From the NCBI GenBank assembly GCA_031275255.1, contig JAISPA010000233.1:1-5326 (forward strand): a stretch of 5,326 nucleotides of DNA, written 5' to 3'. The position numbers and the translations under genes are program-made. Under the pieces are notes generated by a model. The model was not told the DNA's origin, searched no databases, and saw only the letters and a list, made by a program, of their open reading frames with translations. Below, in pieces: positions 4,698 through 5,326 of this stretch (position 1 is its first letter; every line of letters starts with the position of its first letter). The DNA comes from Acidaminococcales bacterium (lineage in GTDB: Bacteria > Bacillota > Negativicutes > Acidaminococcales > JAISLQ01).

Positions 4698-5174
4698 TCA
4701 TCCGACGTTACTAAACCACTCAAACCCAATATTGTACCGCGCCATGATAAGCGAACGCGCCATTTCTTCCAGTAAAACGTGTTCCCTTAAATCCAAGTGC
4801 CGCGCTTCGTAACTCGTTCCAGCCTCCAGAATATTGTATTTGCAATGCAGCAGTTCGTGAACAAGAATATCTTCATGGCAAAATTTTACTATTTCCTCGT
4901 CAAAGTCAGATTGCGGGACGTACAGATAAATAGTGGCCGCCTTTAACTCTTGCACCATGCTGCATTTGCCGCGAAGCGGCGCGCCCGTGGTGTCGTCCGA
5001 CAACCGTTCGCTTGTCAATTCCCCTTTTATGATCCAGTCGTCAAGGAAAAGCAGTCTTTGCCAGTAGCGCAATTTTTCGTTCATCTCGGCCCCGTCTTTG
5101 AACACCAGGACAGGCAAATATTGCCTTTCCAACCTTGCCTGCACATTCTCAAAACTCAACGCTTCATCCGGCAT
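4698..5174 (-). CDS. Putative HExxH zinc metallopeptidase-like phage protein
   Basis: The 158-residue protein carries HELLH at 106-110 inside the context EDILVHELLHCKYN, the hydrophobic-flanked zinc-binding helix of metallopeptidases. His106 and His110 would bind zinc and Glu107 would be the catalytic base. A third ligand should lie further on; the helix REHVLLEEMARSL (130-142) offers Glu131, His132 and Glu136/137, but I cannot choose. Before it, YWQRLLFLDDWIIKGELT (37-54) and a beta-like ATIYLYV (80-86) match the layout of short SprT/ImmA-like phage peptidases as I remember them. There is no signal peptide or membrane segment, so it should act in the cytoplasm. Substrate and role are unknown. 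The start at ATG 5174 follows GGAGGA by 7 bases. It sits 34 bases after nrdD and 18 bases before the regulator gene, as part of one minus-strand operon. Confidence 0.75.
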   Translation of the reverse strand: MPDEALSFENVQARLERQYLPVLVFKDGAEMNEKLRYWQRLLFLDDWIIKGELTSERLSDDTTGAPLRGKCSMVQELKAATIYLYVPQSDFDEEIVKFCHEDILVHELLHCKYNILEAGTSYEARHLDLREHVLLEEMARSLIMARYNIGFEWFSNVG

Positions 5175-5208
5175 ATAAAAATCCTCCCATCAAAATTGGC
5201 GTTCCCGC

Positions 5209-5326
5209 CTACTCTTCCGTCCCAATGCTCGGGCAGCGCGCCGCCAACTCTGCCTGTTTCGCGTCATTGAAGCGGTCTGCCGTGCTAAGGTAGCCAGTAA
5301 TCCGGCGTACCCTGACGACCGTATCG
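5209..5326 (-). CDS. nrdD: C-terminus of anaerobic (class III) ribonucleoside-triphosphate reductase, partial
   Basis: The frame enters from the right edge and ends at TAG 5211-5209 after 38 visible residues. It contains VRRITGYLSTADRFNDAKQA followed by ELAAR. This matches the C-terminal glycyl-radical segment of NrdD, where a Gly in a G-Y-L context (here the Gly of ITGYL, eleventh visible residue) carries the radical and an FN/WN-x-x-K-x-x-E segment follows. The enzyme makes deoxynucleotides without oxygen, so phage and host probably grow anaerobically. Many copies have Cys directly before the Gly; here it is Thr, as in some other lineages. Only the tail is visible, so length and integrity cannot be judged, and a related glycyl-radical enzyme is possible but less likely. 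A ribosome binding site for the next gene follows after 20 bases. Confidence 0.7.
   Translation of the reverse strand, partial: DTVVRVRRITGYLSTADRFNDAKQAELAARCPSIGTEE

Noticed and set aside
4172..4714. Plus-strand open frame of 180 codons overlapping the end of the four-HTH gene
   Set aside because: It would run through the intrinsic terminator at 4392-4421, has Arg/Pro/Gln-rich antisense composition and no ribosome binding site.
1..5326. Genome-wide TAG recoding (amber to glutamine) as in some gut phages
   Set aside because: Only one in-frame TAG is seen, all other genes are free of it, and nrdD appears to end naturally at TAG (5209-5211).
1..5326. CRISPR array, tRNA genes, insertion-sequence ends or attachment sites
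   Set aside because: No regularly spaced repeats, cloverleaf, transposase or terminal inverted repeats were seen by eye.

Overview
The window looks like a piece of a tailed-phage or prophage genome. The host is probably an anaerobe, because the right edge carries the C-terminus of what appears to be an oxygen-sensitive class III ribonucleotide reductase. Strong AGGAG-type ribosome binding sites, sigma70/sigmaA-type promoters and an ArpU/RinA-like regulator fit a Firmicutes-type host (Clostridia or Negativicutes would be plausible). No sequence here fixes the species.

Layout. Left part, minus strand: a small protein gene with an in-frame amber codon runs off the left edge (1-223). It follows the large terminase subunit (228-1517), which overlaps the small subunit (1514-1885) by ATGA. 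This is the start of the packaging and head module; the portal gene would be expected beyond the left edge. Middle, plus strand: a three-gene cassette (2113-4236) encodes an acidic protein of unknown function, a protein with a basic glycine/arginine-rich N-terminus, and a protein made almost entirely of four tandem XRE-type helix-turn-helix domains. Right part, minus strand again: partial NrdD (5209-5326), a putative HExxH metallopeptidase (4698-5174) and an ArpU/RinA-like putative late regulator (4233-4679).

Control. The 227 bp between terS and the plus-strand cassette is a divergent control region. On the minus strand, TTGACA-17-GACAAT points at terS, but an intrinsic terminator lies between this promoter and the terS start, which suggests late-gene control by antitermination or attenuation. 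A perfect 12-bp palindrome sits just upstream of its -35. On the plus strand, TTGACT-17-TACACT drives the cassette and overlaps a tandem TGATACA repeat that could be an operator. The cassette has its own intrinsic terminator (4392-4421), embedded antisense inside the late-regulator gene.

Interpretation. The cassette behaves like a self-contained, oppositely oriented 'moron' placed between a late regulator and the terminase genes. Its most unusual member is the quadruple-HTH protein. Its functions cannot be named from sequence alone; superinfection control, anti-defence or autoregulated lysogeny functions are all open.
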